Shown in pieces: positions 33,274 through 42,361 of a DNA stretch of 64,000 bases. The notes below the pieces were generated by a model that ran no database searches, had not been told where the DNA came from, and was given only the letters and a program-made list of their open reading frames with translations. Each line of letters opens with the position of its first letter. Positions within the stretch are counted from its first letter, which is position 1. The stretch spans positions 5,394,001 to 5,458,000 of the forward strand of contig NC_017030.1 in the NCBI RefSeq assembly GCF_000255295.1. Direction: 5' to 3'. This DNA is from Corallococcus coralloides DSM 2259 (GTDB lineage Bacteria; Myxococcota; Myxococcia; Myxococcales; Myxococcaceae). The position numbers and the translations under genes are program-made.

Positions 33274-33963
33274 CTACAGCGCGGCGGAGTCGGTGTGCTG
33301 CTGGCTTCCGTGCGATGGCGTCTGGCGCGGAATGGACGCGGACGGGGGCAGCATCATGGAGCACGCGTCGCGGCAGCGCTCGTCCATGCACGCGAGCGTG
33401 GTGGGGCCGGCCTGCTGCCGCGACACGGCCGCGTAGCAGCTCTCGCCGTTGCCGGGGCACTGGCTGCGCGCGGCGCACTCGCAACAGGTGGAGGCCACGG
33501 AGGCCATCAGCTGCACGTCCTGGAGCACGGAGGACAGCGCGCGGTAGCAGGCGCGGGCCGCGGGGGCGAAGCGGCCCTTGGAGTCCACCACCGGCGTATT
33601 GCCTTCGATGCCGCAGCGGCCCACGACGTCCGCGTACTTGCGCTCGCAGACAGCGACGAGCTTGGGGTCGGGCGTGCCGTCGCGAGCGTTGCTCACGGCC
33701 TCCGAACAGAGGGCGCGCGACGCGTCCTTCAGCAGCTTGATGTTGGCGGACTCCACGTCCGCGTTCGTGCCCTTGGCAGGCGGCACCTCCGCCTCGAACA
33801 CGCACTCCTTGCCCGCGCGCAGCGTGTCGATGGTGCACGACCACGCGGTCGGAGACGCATCCACGAGAGGGGGTGCCCCCAGCGCTTCGGGAGGCAGGGA
33901 CGACGGCGCGGGGCCGGACGGCGCGGCGCCGAGGAAGAGCAGGGAGAGGAGCATCGCCTTCAT
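33274..33963 (-). CDS. Secreted Cys-rich protein, unknown
   Basis: A 229-residue protein with a short signal peptide (LLSLLFLGAAPSG). It has about a dozen Cys, several in pairs (STCCECAARSQC; CMDERCRDACSM), consistent with several disulfides in the periplasm or outside the cell. No family recognised. Probably co-expressed with the downstream lipoprotein gene. Confidence 0.7.
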   Translation of the reverse strand: MKAMLLSLLFLGAAPSGPAPSSLPPEALGAPPLVDASPTAWSCTIDTLRAGKECVFEAEVPPAKGTNADVESANIKLLKDASRALCSEAVSNARDGTPDPKLVAVCERKYADVVGRCGIEGNTPVVDSKGRFAPAARACYRALSSVLQDVQLMASVASTCCECAARSQCPGNGESCYAAVSRQQAGPTTLACMDERCRDACSMMLPPSASIPRQTPSHGSQQHTDSAAL

Positions 33964-33997
33964 ATGGGACGCAGCGTAGGACTTTGCCCCGCGCCGC

Positions 33998-35818
33998 TCA
34001 AACCGCTCCGCCGGGTGGGTGTTCGTCCACCATCATGTCCGTGGGTCCGGGCGGACCGGTCTCCACCGTCCCCGGAAGCGCCTTCGTCCGGCTGATGACG
34101 ATGGGCGGTTCGATGAGCCGGGGCGGTGTCGCCCGCGTGTCCGTCGGGTCCGGCACCCACACCGGCTCCTCCGGTCCGCGCCCCCGCTTCCACCGGCGTG
34201 GCACCCGCCGGAACCCCACCGGGTACACCGTGAGCTCGCCGTCCTCGTCGAAGTGGAGCCGGAGGAAGTTCTTCCAGTCGGGTATCGACAGCGAAGAGAA
34301 CGCCTCGTTGGGGTGACAGGAGAACACGTTGAGCGACAGCAGCAGGTACACGCCCACCACCAATGGCCCCACCAGCGCTCCGCCGCCAAACAGCAGCAGC
34401 CCGCTGAGGAAGTCCCGCCGCAGGCTCCACTGAAGCTCCGCCGCCAGCGGCACGGCGATGGCGGACACGCCCCAGATGAGCAGCAGCGCCACCGCCAGGT
34501 GCGCCAATCCATGCAGGACGCCAGCGGCCCTCTTCCAGAGCAGCCCCCGGCGATGGTCCGCGAACGCGACCGTGCCCAGCACCACACCCGCCCCCAGCAC
34601 CAGCGAGCCCGTGCTCTGCAACGCCGCGTTGATGACCTGCCGGAACGAAGGTGCACCCACCGCCCCCTCGTTGAGGTTCGCGGCGATGCCCCAGCCCAGC
34701 AGCGTGTAGACGACGCCCATGAACACGCCGAACCACGGGTTGAGCGCGGTGAACAGCAGGTTGCGCCAGGCGAGCCGCTGGGACGTCTTCTGCGGCGGGT
34801 AGCTCGCCTTCTGCACGAAGCCGCCTGGGCTCTGATCCACCCTGGGCAGGTGCGTGGGATGCAGGAACGCCCCTCCCCCACCCGCGATGATCTTCTGCCG
34901 CCCGTCCGCGCTCTCGTGCCGGCGGTAGTGGTGCAGGTCCCCCGCGAGGAAGACGCTCACCTTCTTGCCCAGCACCTTCTGCTCCAGGAAGTCGATGTTG
35001 TGGTCCAGGAAGCCGCGCCCCGCGCGAGGCATCACCTGCTGCTTCACCCACGCGGGCTCCGCGTTGCAGAGGATGACCCGGTCCGTGCCGCGCATCTGCC
35101 CTGCCACCTTCTGGAAGAACTCCACCTGCGGCGCGTCCAGGTCGGACTCCAGCTGCATGTCCGTGCCCAGCAGCCACCAGCCGTGCGGCAACCTCAGCGC
35201 GAAGTAGCTGCGCTGCTGCTGCGTGCGCCAGCCATGGGAGCGCCGGCCCTGACAGAACAGGCGCGTGAAGGACACCAGTCCGTCATACCAATCATGGTTG
35301 CCCGGAACCGCGAACAGGTGCGGCCGGTGGCGCCGCTTGTTCAGCGCGTCCTCGTACGGCACCACCGTGCGCGCCTGGTACTCGTCCACGCTCGCGGTCG
35401 GGTACACCTCGTCCCCTCCGAACACGAGCACGTCGCCGCCCCGCGTGACATGCGTCTTGCCGGACTCGTCCGTGAGCGCCAGCTCCGGCGCCATCACCGT
35501 GGACGCCACCGCGTAGGTGGAGTCCCAGCCGTCGCCCAGGTCCGACACGTAGTCCAGCCACAGCTCGTCGCGCGGATGCCCGGTGTCGTCCACCGAGTAG
35601 TCGAAACAGAGCGGCTGCGGCCGGGATACGGCATCCAGCAGCCGCCGGTCCGCCTGACGTCCGAACGTCCCGGACAGCAGCGCCTTCATGCCCGACTTCG
35701 CGAGCACGGCAGGATCGAACCACGACACCATCTTCCGACCCGGAGGCGTCTGGGGCTCAGGCGCGGGCTCGACGCGCCGGCCCGGAAGGCGGCTCACATC
35801 GGAGGCACGGACGGCCAT
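33998..35818 (-). CDS. Membrane-attached metallophosphoesterase
   Basis: A 606-residue protein. Residues about 90-320 form a calcineurin-like phosphoesterase: DLGDGWDSTY, FGGDEVYPTAS, VPGNHDWYDG and FLAGDLHHYRRHE supply the metal sites. C-terminal residues about 360-520 hold four to six hydrophobic segments (NPWFGVFMGVVYTLLGWGI and others), so the enzyme is anchored in the membrane, with a soluble tail. The ATG at 35818 has GGAGG at about 7-nt spacing and overlaps the GMC gene end by 25 bp. Last gene of the six-gene lipid-type operon. Confidence 0.88.
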   Translation of the reverse strand: MAVRASDVSRLPGRRVEPAPEPQTPPGRKMVSWFDPAVLAKSGMKALLSGTFGRQADRRLLDAVSRPQPLCFDYSVDDTGHPRDELWLDYVSDLGDGWDSTYAVASTVMAPELALTDESGKTHVTRGGDVLVFGGDEVYPTASVDEYQARTVVPYEDALNKRRHRPHLFAVPGNHDWYDGLVSFTRLFCQGRRSHGWRTQQQRSYFALRLPHGWWLLGTDMQLESDLDAPQVEFFQKVAGQMRGTDRVILCNAEPAWVKQQVMPRAGRGFLDHNIDFLEQKVLGKKVSVFLAGDLHHYRRHESADGRQKIIAGGGGAFLHPTHLPRVDQSPGGFVQKASYPPQKTSQRLAWRNLLFTALNPWFGVFMGVVYTLLGWGIAANLNEGAVGAPSFRQVINAALQSTGSLVLGAGVVLGTVAFADHRRGLLWKRAAGVLHGLAHLAVALLLIWGVSAIAVPLAAELQWSLRRDFLSGLLLFGGGALVGPLVVGVYLLLSLNVFSCHPNEAFSSLSIPDWKNFLRLHFDEDGELTVYPVGFRRVPRRWKRGRGPEEPVWVPDPTDTRATPPRLIEPPIVISRTKALPGTVETGPPGPTDMMVDEHPPGGAV

Positions 35819-37569
35819 GGCCCCTCCTCCCTCACCCGCCACGCACGTCCCTGAGTGCCCCTGCGGTGCGAATCGATGAGCGCATCCGCGAACCGGTCCG
35901 CGAGCGCGGCGATGGTGAGGCTCGGGTTGGGCCCGACGGGGCCCGGCATCATCGAGCCGTCGGCCACGTACAGCCCCGGGTGGCCAAAGGCCTCGCCCGT
36001 CGCGTCCACCACGCCCTCGTCCGGCCCGTGTCCCATGGGACAGCCGCCCAGCGGGTGCACGGTGATGACCCGGCTCAAGTAGCTGAGCGGGTTCTGCAGC
36101 AGCCTCCCCTCCAGCGTCCGAGCGATGTCCGCCATCGACTGGCGCAGCTCGTTGAAGTACTCGCGCGAGCTGCCCATCCGCCAGTCGATGGCCAGCATCT
36201 CGTCGTCCGTCAGCCGCATGTGGCCGGTGGGAAGGTCACGCCCCATGCCCAGCAGCGGCAACGACGTCGCGGATCCCAGACAGTCCCCCAAGAGCTCGGC
36301 GATCTCCTCGCTCACGTCGGAGTCATGCGTGCGTCCCGTCCAACCGCGGATCAGGCGCCACACCAGCTTGAGGCCTCGCTCCATCAACGGCACCTGATGC
36401 GCGCCTTCGTAGAGCCAGTTGACGAACTCCGGGTAGCCCGCGTCCTCGATGTAGTAGCCCCGGCCCGTGCCGCCCTCCTCCTGACTCCGGAAGTGCAGCG
36501 CGCTGGTGATGACCGGCCCGTGCCCTCCTTCCAGGATGCGCGGCAGCTGCTTGCCGGTACTTGAATCGTGGCACTGGCGCATGAAGCCCAGCAGGTCTCC
36601 GTTGCCGCAGAAGCGCGTGCCCAACCGGCCGCTCAGGCCGGGGAAGTTCCGCTGGTTCTTCAGGAGCAGGAACGTGGTGCCGAACGTGCCCGCCGCCAGC
36701 ACCAGCCGATCCGCCGTCACGGTGCTGCGCGGCAGCATGGACTGGGGGCCTTCGCGCGGCACGTCCTCCGGCGTGTCCGTGTGGTCCAGGTACCGCACCA
36801 CATAGCCGCCGCCTTCCGCGGGCCACAGCTCCGTCACCTCCGCGCGCGTGCGCAGCTCCGCCCCCGCGCGCTTCGCCGCGGACAGGTACGTGTAATCGAG
36901 CGTGTTCTTGCTGCCCGTGTTGCAGCCGACGTCGCATTCACCGCAGAGGTGACAGGTGGTGCGCGTGCGGCCGTGGAGGTTGGGAAACTCCTCGCGGATG
37001 GGCTCGCCCGGGACGGGCACCTCGCCGGGGTTGCCGAACGTCACGGCCAGCGGCGGCAGCTGCCAGTCACCCGCGCGGCCCAGGCGCTCGGCCGCGAGCT
37101 TCATGGCCAGCGTCTTCGCGGTGGAGGAATACGGCGGATGCTCCAGCGGATAGCGCTGCACGCGCATCATCCGCTCCACGGCGTCGTAGTGCGTCTCCAG
37201 GTCCGCGCGGGTGACGGGCCAGTCCTCGTAGCCTCCGTCATGGAGGTCCTCGTGGATGAAGGTCTTCTCGTCCTTGCGCAGCAGCACGTTCGCGTAGATG
37301 AGCGACCCACCGCCCAGCCCCGCGGACACCACGCCGCCCAGCCCCTGGAAGGACCAGAGGTTGAACAGGCCGTGCAGGCCCTTGCGCGGGTCCCAGAAGT
37401 TGCGGCGCATGTCGTACGGGCTGCGCGCGAAGGAGCCCGGTGGATACGCCTTGCCCCGCTCCAGCACGCAGACCCGGAGCCCCGCTTCCGCCAGGCGCCA
37501 CGCCATCACCGAACCGCCGAAGCCCGAGCCCACGATGACGACGTCGAAGTGCTCATCCCTCGTGGCCAT
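35794..37569 (-). CDS. GMC-family FAD oxidoreductase, cholesterol-oxidase-like
   Basis: A 591-residue flavoenzyme. The FAD-binding motif VIVGSGFGGSVMAWRLAEAG begins at residue 11. GLGGGSLIYANV is the second FAD region. CHLCGECDVGC near residue 210 is a Cys-rich element found in cholesterol-oxidase/glucose-methanol-choline relatives. The C-terminal VHPLGGCPMG and ...VGPNPSLTIAALADRFAD supply the catalytic His and Asn. The closest analogues are class I cholesterol (3-beta-hydroxysterol) oxidases and hydroxylated-lipid dehydrogenases. No secretion signal is visible. It overlaps both neighbours by 17-25 bp. Confidence 0.92.
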   Translation of the reverse strand: MATRDEHFDVVIVGSGFGGSVMAWRLAEAGLRVCVLERGKAYPPGSFARSPYDMRRNFWDPRKGLHGLFNLWSFQGLGGVVSAGLGGGSLIYANVLLRKDEKTFIHEDLHDGGYEDWPVTRADLETHYDAVERMMRVQRYPLEHPPYSSTAKTLAMKLAAERLGRAGDWQLPPLAVTFGNPGEVPVPGEPIREEFPNLHGRTRTTCHLCGECDVGCNTGSKNTLDYTYLSAAKRAGAELRTRAEVTELWPAEGGGYVVRYLDHTDTPEDVPREGPQSMLPRSTVTADRLVLAAGTFGTTFLLLKNQRNFPGLSGRLGTRFCGNGDLLGFMRQCHDSSTGKQLPRILEGGHGPVITSALHFRSQEEGGTGRGYYIEDAGYPEFVNWLYEGAHQVPLMERGLKLVWRLIRGWTGRTHDSDVSEEIAELLGDCLGSATSLPLLGMGRDLPTGHMRLTDDEMLAIDWRMGSSREYFNELRQSMADIARTLEGRLLQNPLSYLSRVITVHPLGGCPMGHGPDEGVVDATGEAFGHPGLYVADGSMMPGPVGPNPSLTIAALADRFADALIDSHRRGTQGRAWRVREEGPWPSVPPM

Positions 37570-39676
37570 GCGGGGCCTCCTCCCCTTCGCGCTCGCGCAC
37601 CGGCGCCTCCGGGGCGTAGAGGTCCCAGAGCGCGCCCAGGAACAGGTGGCCGAAGCGGGCCAGCATCTCCGCGCCCTCCACGCCCCCGCGCGACGAGCGC
37701 ATGCTGGCCACCAGGTGGAGCAGCTCCCGCATGCCCAGCACCAGGACGCCCGCGCCCACCACCGGGCCGCGCGCGTCCACGCCTTGGTGCAGGTAGCTGT
37801 AGAGCCGCGTGGTGTCGCGCCAGAGGTCCGGGCCCGGGTCGTCGCGCAGCGTCTTCGTGCCGTCCAGGTAGTAGTCCTGGCCGTTCGCCTGGAAGCGCAG
37901 GCCGTAGGTCATGATCTTCGTGCGCGGATCATCCGTGGAGCGGAAGAGGTTGAAGCTCCCCTCGCGCACGGGCAGGTCCATGCCCAGCGGCTTGTATTGC
38001 ACGTGCGCCACCAGCCGGGCCGCGTGGTCCGGGTCGCGGAGGAACGCCTCCATGTCGTCGATGGTGATGGTGCAGTGCATGGTGAAGGGCGTGGAACGCC
38101 CGTCATGGGCGCCCGCCTCGGGGTCGGTGGTGCCCATCGCGAGCGGACCGGCCATGGTCTCGCGGAACATCAGGTCGTAGGCGGGTTCGGTCATCTGCGT
38201 GATCTCCGGGGTGAGGGGCAGGCCCTGGCCGTCCGCCACCGCCAGGTAGCGGCAGGCGTCCGAGTAGCCCTGGTCGATGAGGGTCTCGGCCGTGACGTGG
38301 CCCGCGTAGAAGTCCGGGTCCAGGGGCAGCGGGTGCTCGGGTTTGATGAGGTGCACGGTGATGGGCCGCGAGTGCCCCGGCACGTGCTCGCCCGCGAGGA
38401 TGCGCGCGTTGAGCTCGCGCACCTGCTCCAGTTGGGCGAAGAGCGCGCCGTTCGCGCTCAGCTCAATCATGTGGACGTACTGGCGGAAGAAGCCGTCGGC
38501 GTACCGGGGCGTGTTGCCGATGCACCAGACGATCCACACCTCGTCCGCGCCCCGGCGCACGGCCTCCATCACGTTGGCGTCCTGGATCCACACCGAGTCC
38601 AGGTACAGGTGGCCGTCCTTCACCACCGGGGGCATGAAGAGCGGCAGGGAGATGCCCGCCACCAGCAGGTCGCGGTCCACGTCCGTGTGCGGGATGGCCT
38701 CGTTCGTCTTCCGGGCGAAGTCGCACACGTTGAAGCTGCCGGAACGCTCGCGGTTCGCGCGGATGGCGTCCACGTCCACGCCCAGGTGCGGGAAGACGCG
38801 CTGGATGATGCCGTCCGCGTCCCCCAGCGCGGTGAGCTTCCAGGGCCGCGCGTATTCATCCAGCGGCATCAACGACACGAAGTCCTTCACGTCCAGCGTC
38901 CGCCACCGCTCGCACATCTCCGCGGGGGACTGGCCGGACAGCCACATCGCCAGGGTGATGATGCCGCCGGACGTGCCGTCCGCGTGGGCGAAGGCCAGCC
39001 GCGCGTCCGTCAGCGCGCGCAGCACGCCCGCCTGCCACGCGACGCGCATGCCGCCCCCCGCGAGCACCAGCGACCGACGGGGCGCCTCCGCCGCGGACGA
39101 CGGGACGGCCGGGGCCGCCCCGAACGCGCGCCGGGGCCGATATGAAGGCACGCCATTCCGGGTCGCCTCCGCCCCCCGCAGCGCGCTGACGGAGGGACTG
39201 TCCGCCTCTCGGGATGCCGCCTCCGCCTGCGGCCGGAGCACGGTGATGATCTGCTCGCGCTGGCGCAGCGACGCGTAGAACCCCAGCACCAGCACGGCGG
39301 ACAGCCCGTCGAACGCCGCCACTCCCAACGCCAGGGGTGACAGCAGGTCGCGCCCCACGGCGATCGCCACCATCAGACAGGCCCCCACCTTCTGGAGGCC
39401 GGACCACAGGAAGGCGGCCGGGTTCGCGCGGGGCTCGTGCAGGCCGTGCAGGAGCAGGCCGCCAAACAGCACCATGAACATGCCCACGATGCGGAAGAAG
39501 TGCGCGGGCGCGGCGGACGCATCCGCGTGCAACAGCCGCAGCTCCAGTCCCGGCAGGAACATCTGCGCCGCGCCGGACGCGACGGTGATCCACCCGATGA
39601 CCGCGAGCGCCCAGCGCCAGGGGCGCCCGTTGACGCGGGCCTGACGCTCCAGCCATCGCGACGCGGTCGGGCTCAT
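37553..39676 (-). CDS. Membrane-anchored patatin-like phospholipase
   Basis: A 707-residue protein. The first 150 residues contain four to five hydrophobic segments. The patatin domain (about 205-430) has the oxyanion hole LVLAGGGMRVAWQAG and the nucleophile elbow ADGTSGGIIT (Ser in GTSGG). The Asp partner is likely within GHLYLDSVW (DGG/A is not strictly kept). The C-terminal 250 residues (ITVHLIKPEHPLPLDP; the MGTTDPEAGAHDGRSTPFTM region) look like a separate domain also seen in some cholesterol-oxidase partners. Probably hydrolyses lipid esters. Overlaps the GMC gene by 17 bp and the membrane protein gene by 4 bp. Confidence 0.88.
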   Translation of the reverse strand: MSPTASRWLERQARVNGRPWRWALAVIGWITVASGAAQMFLPGLELRLLHADASAAPAHFFRIVGMFMVLFGGLLLHGLHEPRANPAAFLWSGLQKVGACLMVAIAVGRDLLSPLALGVAAFDGLSAVLVLGFYASLRQREQIITVLRPQAEAASREADSPSVSALRGAEATRNGVPSYRPRRAFGAAPAVPSSAAEAPRRSLVLAGGGMRVAWQAGVLRALTDARLAFAHADGTSGGIITLAMWLSGQSPAEMCERWRTLDVKDFVSLMPLDEYARPWKLTALGDADGIIQRVFPHLGVDVDAIRANRERSGSFNVCDFARKTNEAIPHTDVDRDLLVAGISLPLFMPPVVKDGHLYLDSVWIQDANVMEAVRRGADEVWIVWCIGNTPRYADGFFRQYVHMIELSANGALFAQLEQVRELNARILAGEHVPGHSRPITVHLIKPEHPLPLDPDFYAGHVTAETLIDQGYSDACRYLAVADGQGLPLTPEITQMTEPAYDLMFRETMAGPLAMGTTDPEAGAHDGRSTPFTMHCTITIDDMEAFLRDPDHAARLVAHVQYKPLGMDLPVREGSFNLFRSTDDPRTKIMTYGLRFQANGQDYYLDGTKTLRDDPGPDLWRDTTRLYSYLHQGVDARGPVVGAGVLVLGMRELLHLVASMRSSRGGVEGAEMLARFGHLFLGALWDLYAPEAPVREREGEEAPHGHEG

Positions 39677-40212
39677 GCGTGGGCCTCCCTGCGCGGCGCG
39701 GACAGCCCCAGGCGCCAGCGCTCACCCGCCGGCTGCTCCGCGCGCAGCACCCGGTGCACGAAGTAGCCCAGCGTGAGCAGCCACTGCACCGTCCACAGCC
39801 CCACGCGGATGCGGTTCATCCGCATCCACGCGTCCAGCACCTCTTTCAGCCGTTCGGGCGACGTGATGCCGGCCGCCATCTCGTCGTTGTACGGGAAGAT
39901 GTAGATGCGCGTGAGCAGCGTGGCCACCACCACCGCCACCCCCACGCCCAGCGGGTACCAGCGCAGGGCCGTCTTGCGCTCGCGCCACGCCAGCACCCCG
40001 GCGGACAGCAGCATCACCGCCGTCATCCAGGTGAAGAACCGCGTGGCCGCCTGCACCTGCGGCACGAACTGCAGGTAGTAGTTGTCCACCGTCAACTGGG
40101 GCGCGATGGGGAACGTGAAGAGAACCAGCGACCAGCCCGTGCCCAGGTACATGGACGTGCACAGGAACAGCAGGCACGCGTTCGCCAGATCCAGGCGGCC
40201 GCCGTGTCTCAT
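39673..40212 (-). CDS. Four-TM membrane protein (DUF1772-like)
   Basis: A 179-residue integral membrane protein with four hydrophobic helices: LANACLLFLCTSMYLGTGWS, FTWMTAVMLLSAGVLAW, LGVGVAVVVATLLTRIYIF and VGLWTVQWLLTLGYFV. The loop after helix 3 (PYNDEMAAGITSPERLKEVL...WMRMNRIR) resembles DUF1772-type proteins. The ATG overlaps the acetoacetate-decarboxylase-like stop by 4 bp and its stop overlaps the patatin start by 4 bp, so it is firmly inside the operon. Function unknown; perhaps a membrane partner of the patatin or GMC enzyme. Confidence 0.8.
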   Translation of the reverse strand: MRHGGRLDLANACLLFLCTSMYLGTGWSLVLFTFPIAPQLTVDNYYLQFVPQVQAATRFFTWMTAVMLLSAGVLAWRERKTALRWYPLGVGVAVVVATLLTRIYIFPYNDEMAAGITSPERLKEVLDAWMRMNRIRVGLWTVQWLLTLGYFVHRVLRAEQPAGERWRLGLSAPRREAHA

Positions 40213-41150
40213 GGCCGCGCTTCCTCGCGCGGACGCGCTTCGGGCAGGGGCGCCACGGCCTGGAGCACCCGCTGCGGCGCTCCGCCCGACTCCGGAGGCG
40301 GCATGGGCGTCTGGTCCTGCCCCAGGTCCACCACGCTCTTGAGTCCCTCCGGATACGTGTCCGGAGGCAGCGTGGGCTGGGTGAGGAACCACGCCTCGAA
40401 GTGGTCATCCAGCACGCCGCTGGACGACGGGAAGAACCCGGTGAGGAACGGGCGCGGGGAGATGCTCAAGTCCCGCAGCACCTGCACGCGCGGATGGTCC
40501 CCCAACTCCAGCGTCCCCCACGCGCGCTTCCCCAACCGGAAGCCGAAGCGGCCCCGGAAGTAGATGGTGGACTTCATCAGCATCCCCCGGAAGGCGCAGT
40601 AGTTCACCGCCGCCATCCGCAAGGGCAGCCACGCGAGCTTCGGCCGCTCGATGCGCACGCGCACCGCCTGCTGGCCGCCCTCGTCGTAGCGGCTGCTCAC
40701 GGAGCCGTTCTCCACCCGGAAGTCCAGCCGGGCCAGGTGCTTGGGCATGCCCCAGATGCCCTTGCCGCCCTTCACGGAGACCTCCGTGTTCACCGGCAGG
40801 TCCACCACGTACTGCCCCACGCCGAAGCGCTTCTGGAACAGCAGGGGCAACAGCGGCGGCGCGGGCCTGCGTCCGTGCGTGCACGCGAGCGCGATGCTGA
40901 ACTCGATGTACGCGCCGATGTCCGTCTGCTTGTAGTCGATGACGGAGACGAGCAGCACGCCGCGGTCGCGCGACAGGCGCAGCGGGTGCAATTCGTTGCC
41001 GGGCAGCAGGGCCGCCGCGCGGCGGGCGTCCACGGTGAAGGCGGCCACCATCGCGGGGGCCCCCTTCGAGTCCACCGGCAGCGCGTACGGGATGTCATCC
41101 ACGCGCGAATAGCGGCCGTACTGGGTCTGGATGCGTCGAGGCAGGAACAT
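40209..41150 (-). CDS. Acetoacetate-decarboxylase-superfamily protein
   Basis: A 313-residue protein of the acetoacetate decarboxylase-like fold. It has IPYALPVDSKGAPAMVAAFT at the start and GKGIWGMPKHLARLDF, where the Schiff-base Lys region lies. Relatives of this type include lignostilbene- or ketoacid-acting enzymes and proteins of unknown chemistry, so the reaction is open; a beta-keto acid produced by the oxidase pathway is a reasonable guess. The C-terminal 40 residues are Pro-rich. ATG 41150, 14 nt after the hydrolase stop. Confidence 0.85.
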   Translation of the reverse strand: MFLPRRIQTQYGRYSRVDDIPYALPVDSKGAPAMVAAFTVDARRAAALLPGNELHPLRLSRDRGVLLVSVIDYKQTDIGAYIEFSIALACTHGRRPAPPLLPLLFQKRFGVGQYVVDLPVNTEVSVKGGKGIWGMPKHLARLDFRVENGSVSSRYDEGGQQAVRVRIERPKLAWLPLRMAAVNYCAFRGMLMKSTIYFRGRFGFRLGKRAWGTLELGDHPRVQVLRDLSISPRPFLTGFFPSSSGVLDDHFEAWFLTQPTLPPDTYPEGLKSVVDLGQDQTPMPPPESGGAPQRVLQAVAPLPEARPREEARP

Positions 41151-41164
41151 GGCTTTGCCTTTCG

Positions 41165-42223
41165 TCAGTGGAGCGCGGAGCGATCCAGCTCGGAGAGGAT
41201 GAGGGGGAAGACGTCCTGGGACGCGCGCTTGCCCATGAAGACGTCCAGGTGGCCGTAGCCCGGCAGCAGGTGCAGCGCGTGCCGGCCCGGGTGGAAGTGC
41301 TCCAGGTGTTCGAAGCTGCGGCGCTGGCTCTCCGCGAGGAAGCAGCGGTTCTCCTCGCCCGCGAAGAAGACGAAGCGCGCGTCCGTCTGGGGCTCGCGCA
41401 CGCCCAGGTCCTCCGGCAGCGCGCGGAAGCCCTCCACGGGCACCAGGTGGCCCGCGCGCACGCACTGGTCCATCTGCTTGAAGAAGCTGAAGGGCACGGG
41501 GCCGAACTCGTGCTGGAGCCAGTCGTGCGTCTGGGCGTTGAGGTTCTCGTGGCGCCACAGCACCGGGAAGCCCGTGCCGTAGGTGAAGCTCGTCCAGCGG
41601 CAGACCAGGTTCTCGCACTCGTGATGGGTGGCCTGCACCACGCGCGTCAGCATCCGCGCCGTGCGCGTGGGGCCGCCGTAGGCCCACTGCGGATCCAGGA
41701 AGGGCGTCAACTGCGCGACCAGCGGCACGGCGTAGTGGAGCTTCACCTTCGCGGTCGCGGGCACCACCGGGTGCAGCGACACGGCGTTGCTGATGATGAG
41801 GTCCACCTCCGGAAGGAGCCCCGCCACCGCGGCCATGGTGAAGCTGGTGGAGCCCTGGCAGTGGATGACGGCCTTGATCTTGTCCGCGCCCGTCTTCTCC
41901 CGCACGGTGCGGATGGCGGGCGGGTGGTCCAGGACGGCGGCCTGGTCCAGGGTCCACTCGCCCGGCTCCACGTCCATGCTGGCGCGCCAGTTCTCCAGCC
42001 ACACGTCGTAGCCGTCTTCGATCAGCGCATCGACCACGGTCTGGCGCACCGGCGCGCGGAAGATGTTCCCGCGCACGCCAGCGCCGTGCACCAGCACCAC
42101 CGGCCCCTTGTCCGCCTTCTCGACACCGCGCAGGTGCACCAGGTGCAGCGCACGGCCGTCACCCGCGAGGAAGGGAACGATCTCCTCGGTGTAGCGCGGC
42201 TCATGGATGGTTTCCGCGGACAT
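41165..42223 (-). CDS. Alpha/beta-hydrolase (lipase/PHA-depolymerase-like)
   Basis: A 352-residue alpha/beta-hydrolase. VVLVHGAGVRGNIF is the oxyanion-hole loop, VIHCQGSTSFTMAA is the nucleophile elbow (Ser between Gly and Thr; the usual small residue after it is replaced), and GYGHLDVFMG supplies the catalytic His. Text such as WLENWRASMDV and EDGYDVW follows the large esterase/polyhydroxyalkanoate-type hydrolase branch often partnered with cholesterol oxidase. It may hydrolyse sterol or long-chain esters. First gene of the operon; 138 nt separate it from the LysR gene upstream. Confidence 0.9.
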   Translation of the reverse strand: MSAETIHEPRYTEEIVPFLAGDGRALHLVHLRGVEKADKGPVVLVHGAGVRGNIFRAPVRQTVVDALIEDGYDVWLENWRASMDVEPGEWTLDQAAVLDHPPAIRTVREKTGADKIKAVIHCQGSTSFTMAAVAGLLPEVDLIISNAVSLHPVVPATAKVKLHYAVPLVAQLTPFLDPQWAYGGPTRTARMLTRVVQATHHECENLVCRWTSFTYGTGFPVLWRHENLNAQTHDWLQHEFGPVPFSFFKQMDQCVRAGHLVPVEGFRALPEDLGVREPQTDARFVFFAGEENRCFLAESQRRSFEHLEHFHPGRHALHLLPGYGHLDVFMGKRASQDVFPLILSELDRSALH

Positions 42224-42361
42224 GACGCATCCCCCCACCGCAAACGTTGGGCGGTGCGCGGAGGCCGACAACCGGCGTGCAACCCCACCCGGAGCGCCGC
42301 TCGCTGCGCCAGCCCGGGACCCCGAGCAACGGCGCGGCGCCTCCCTGTCACGCCGCCCGCG

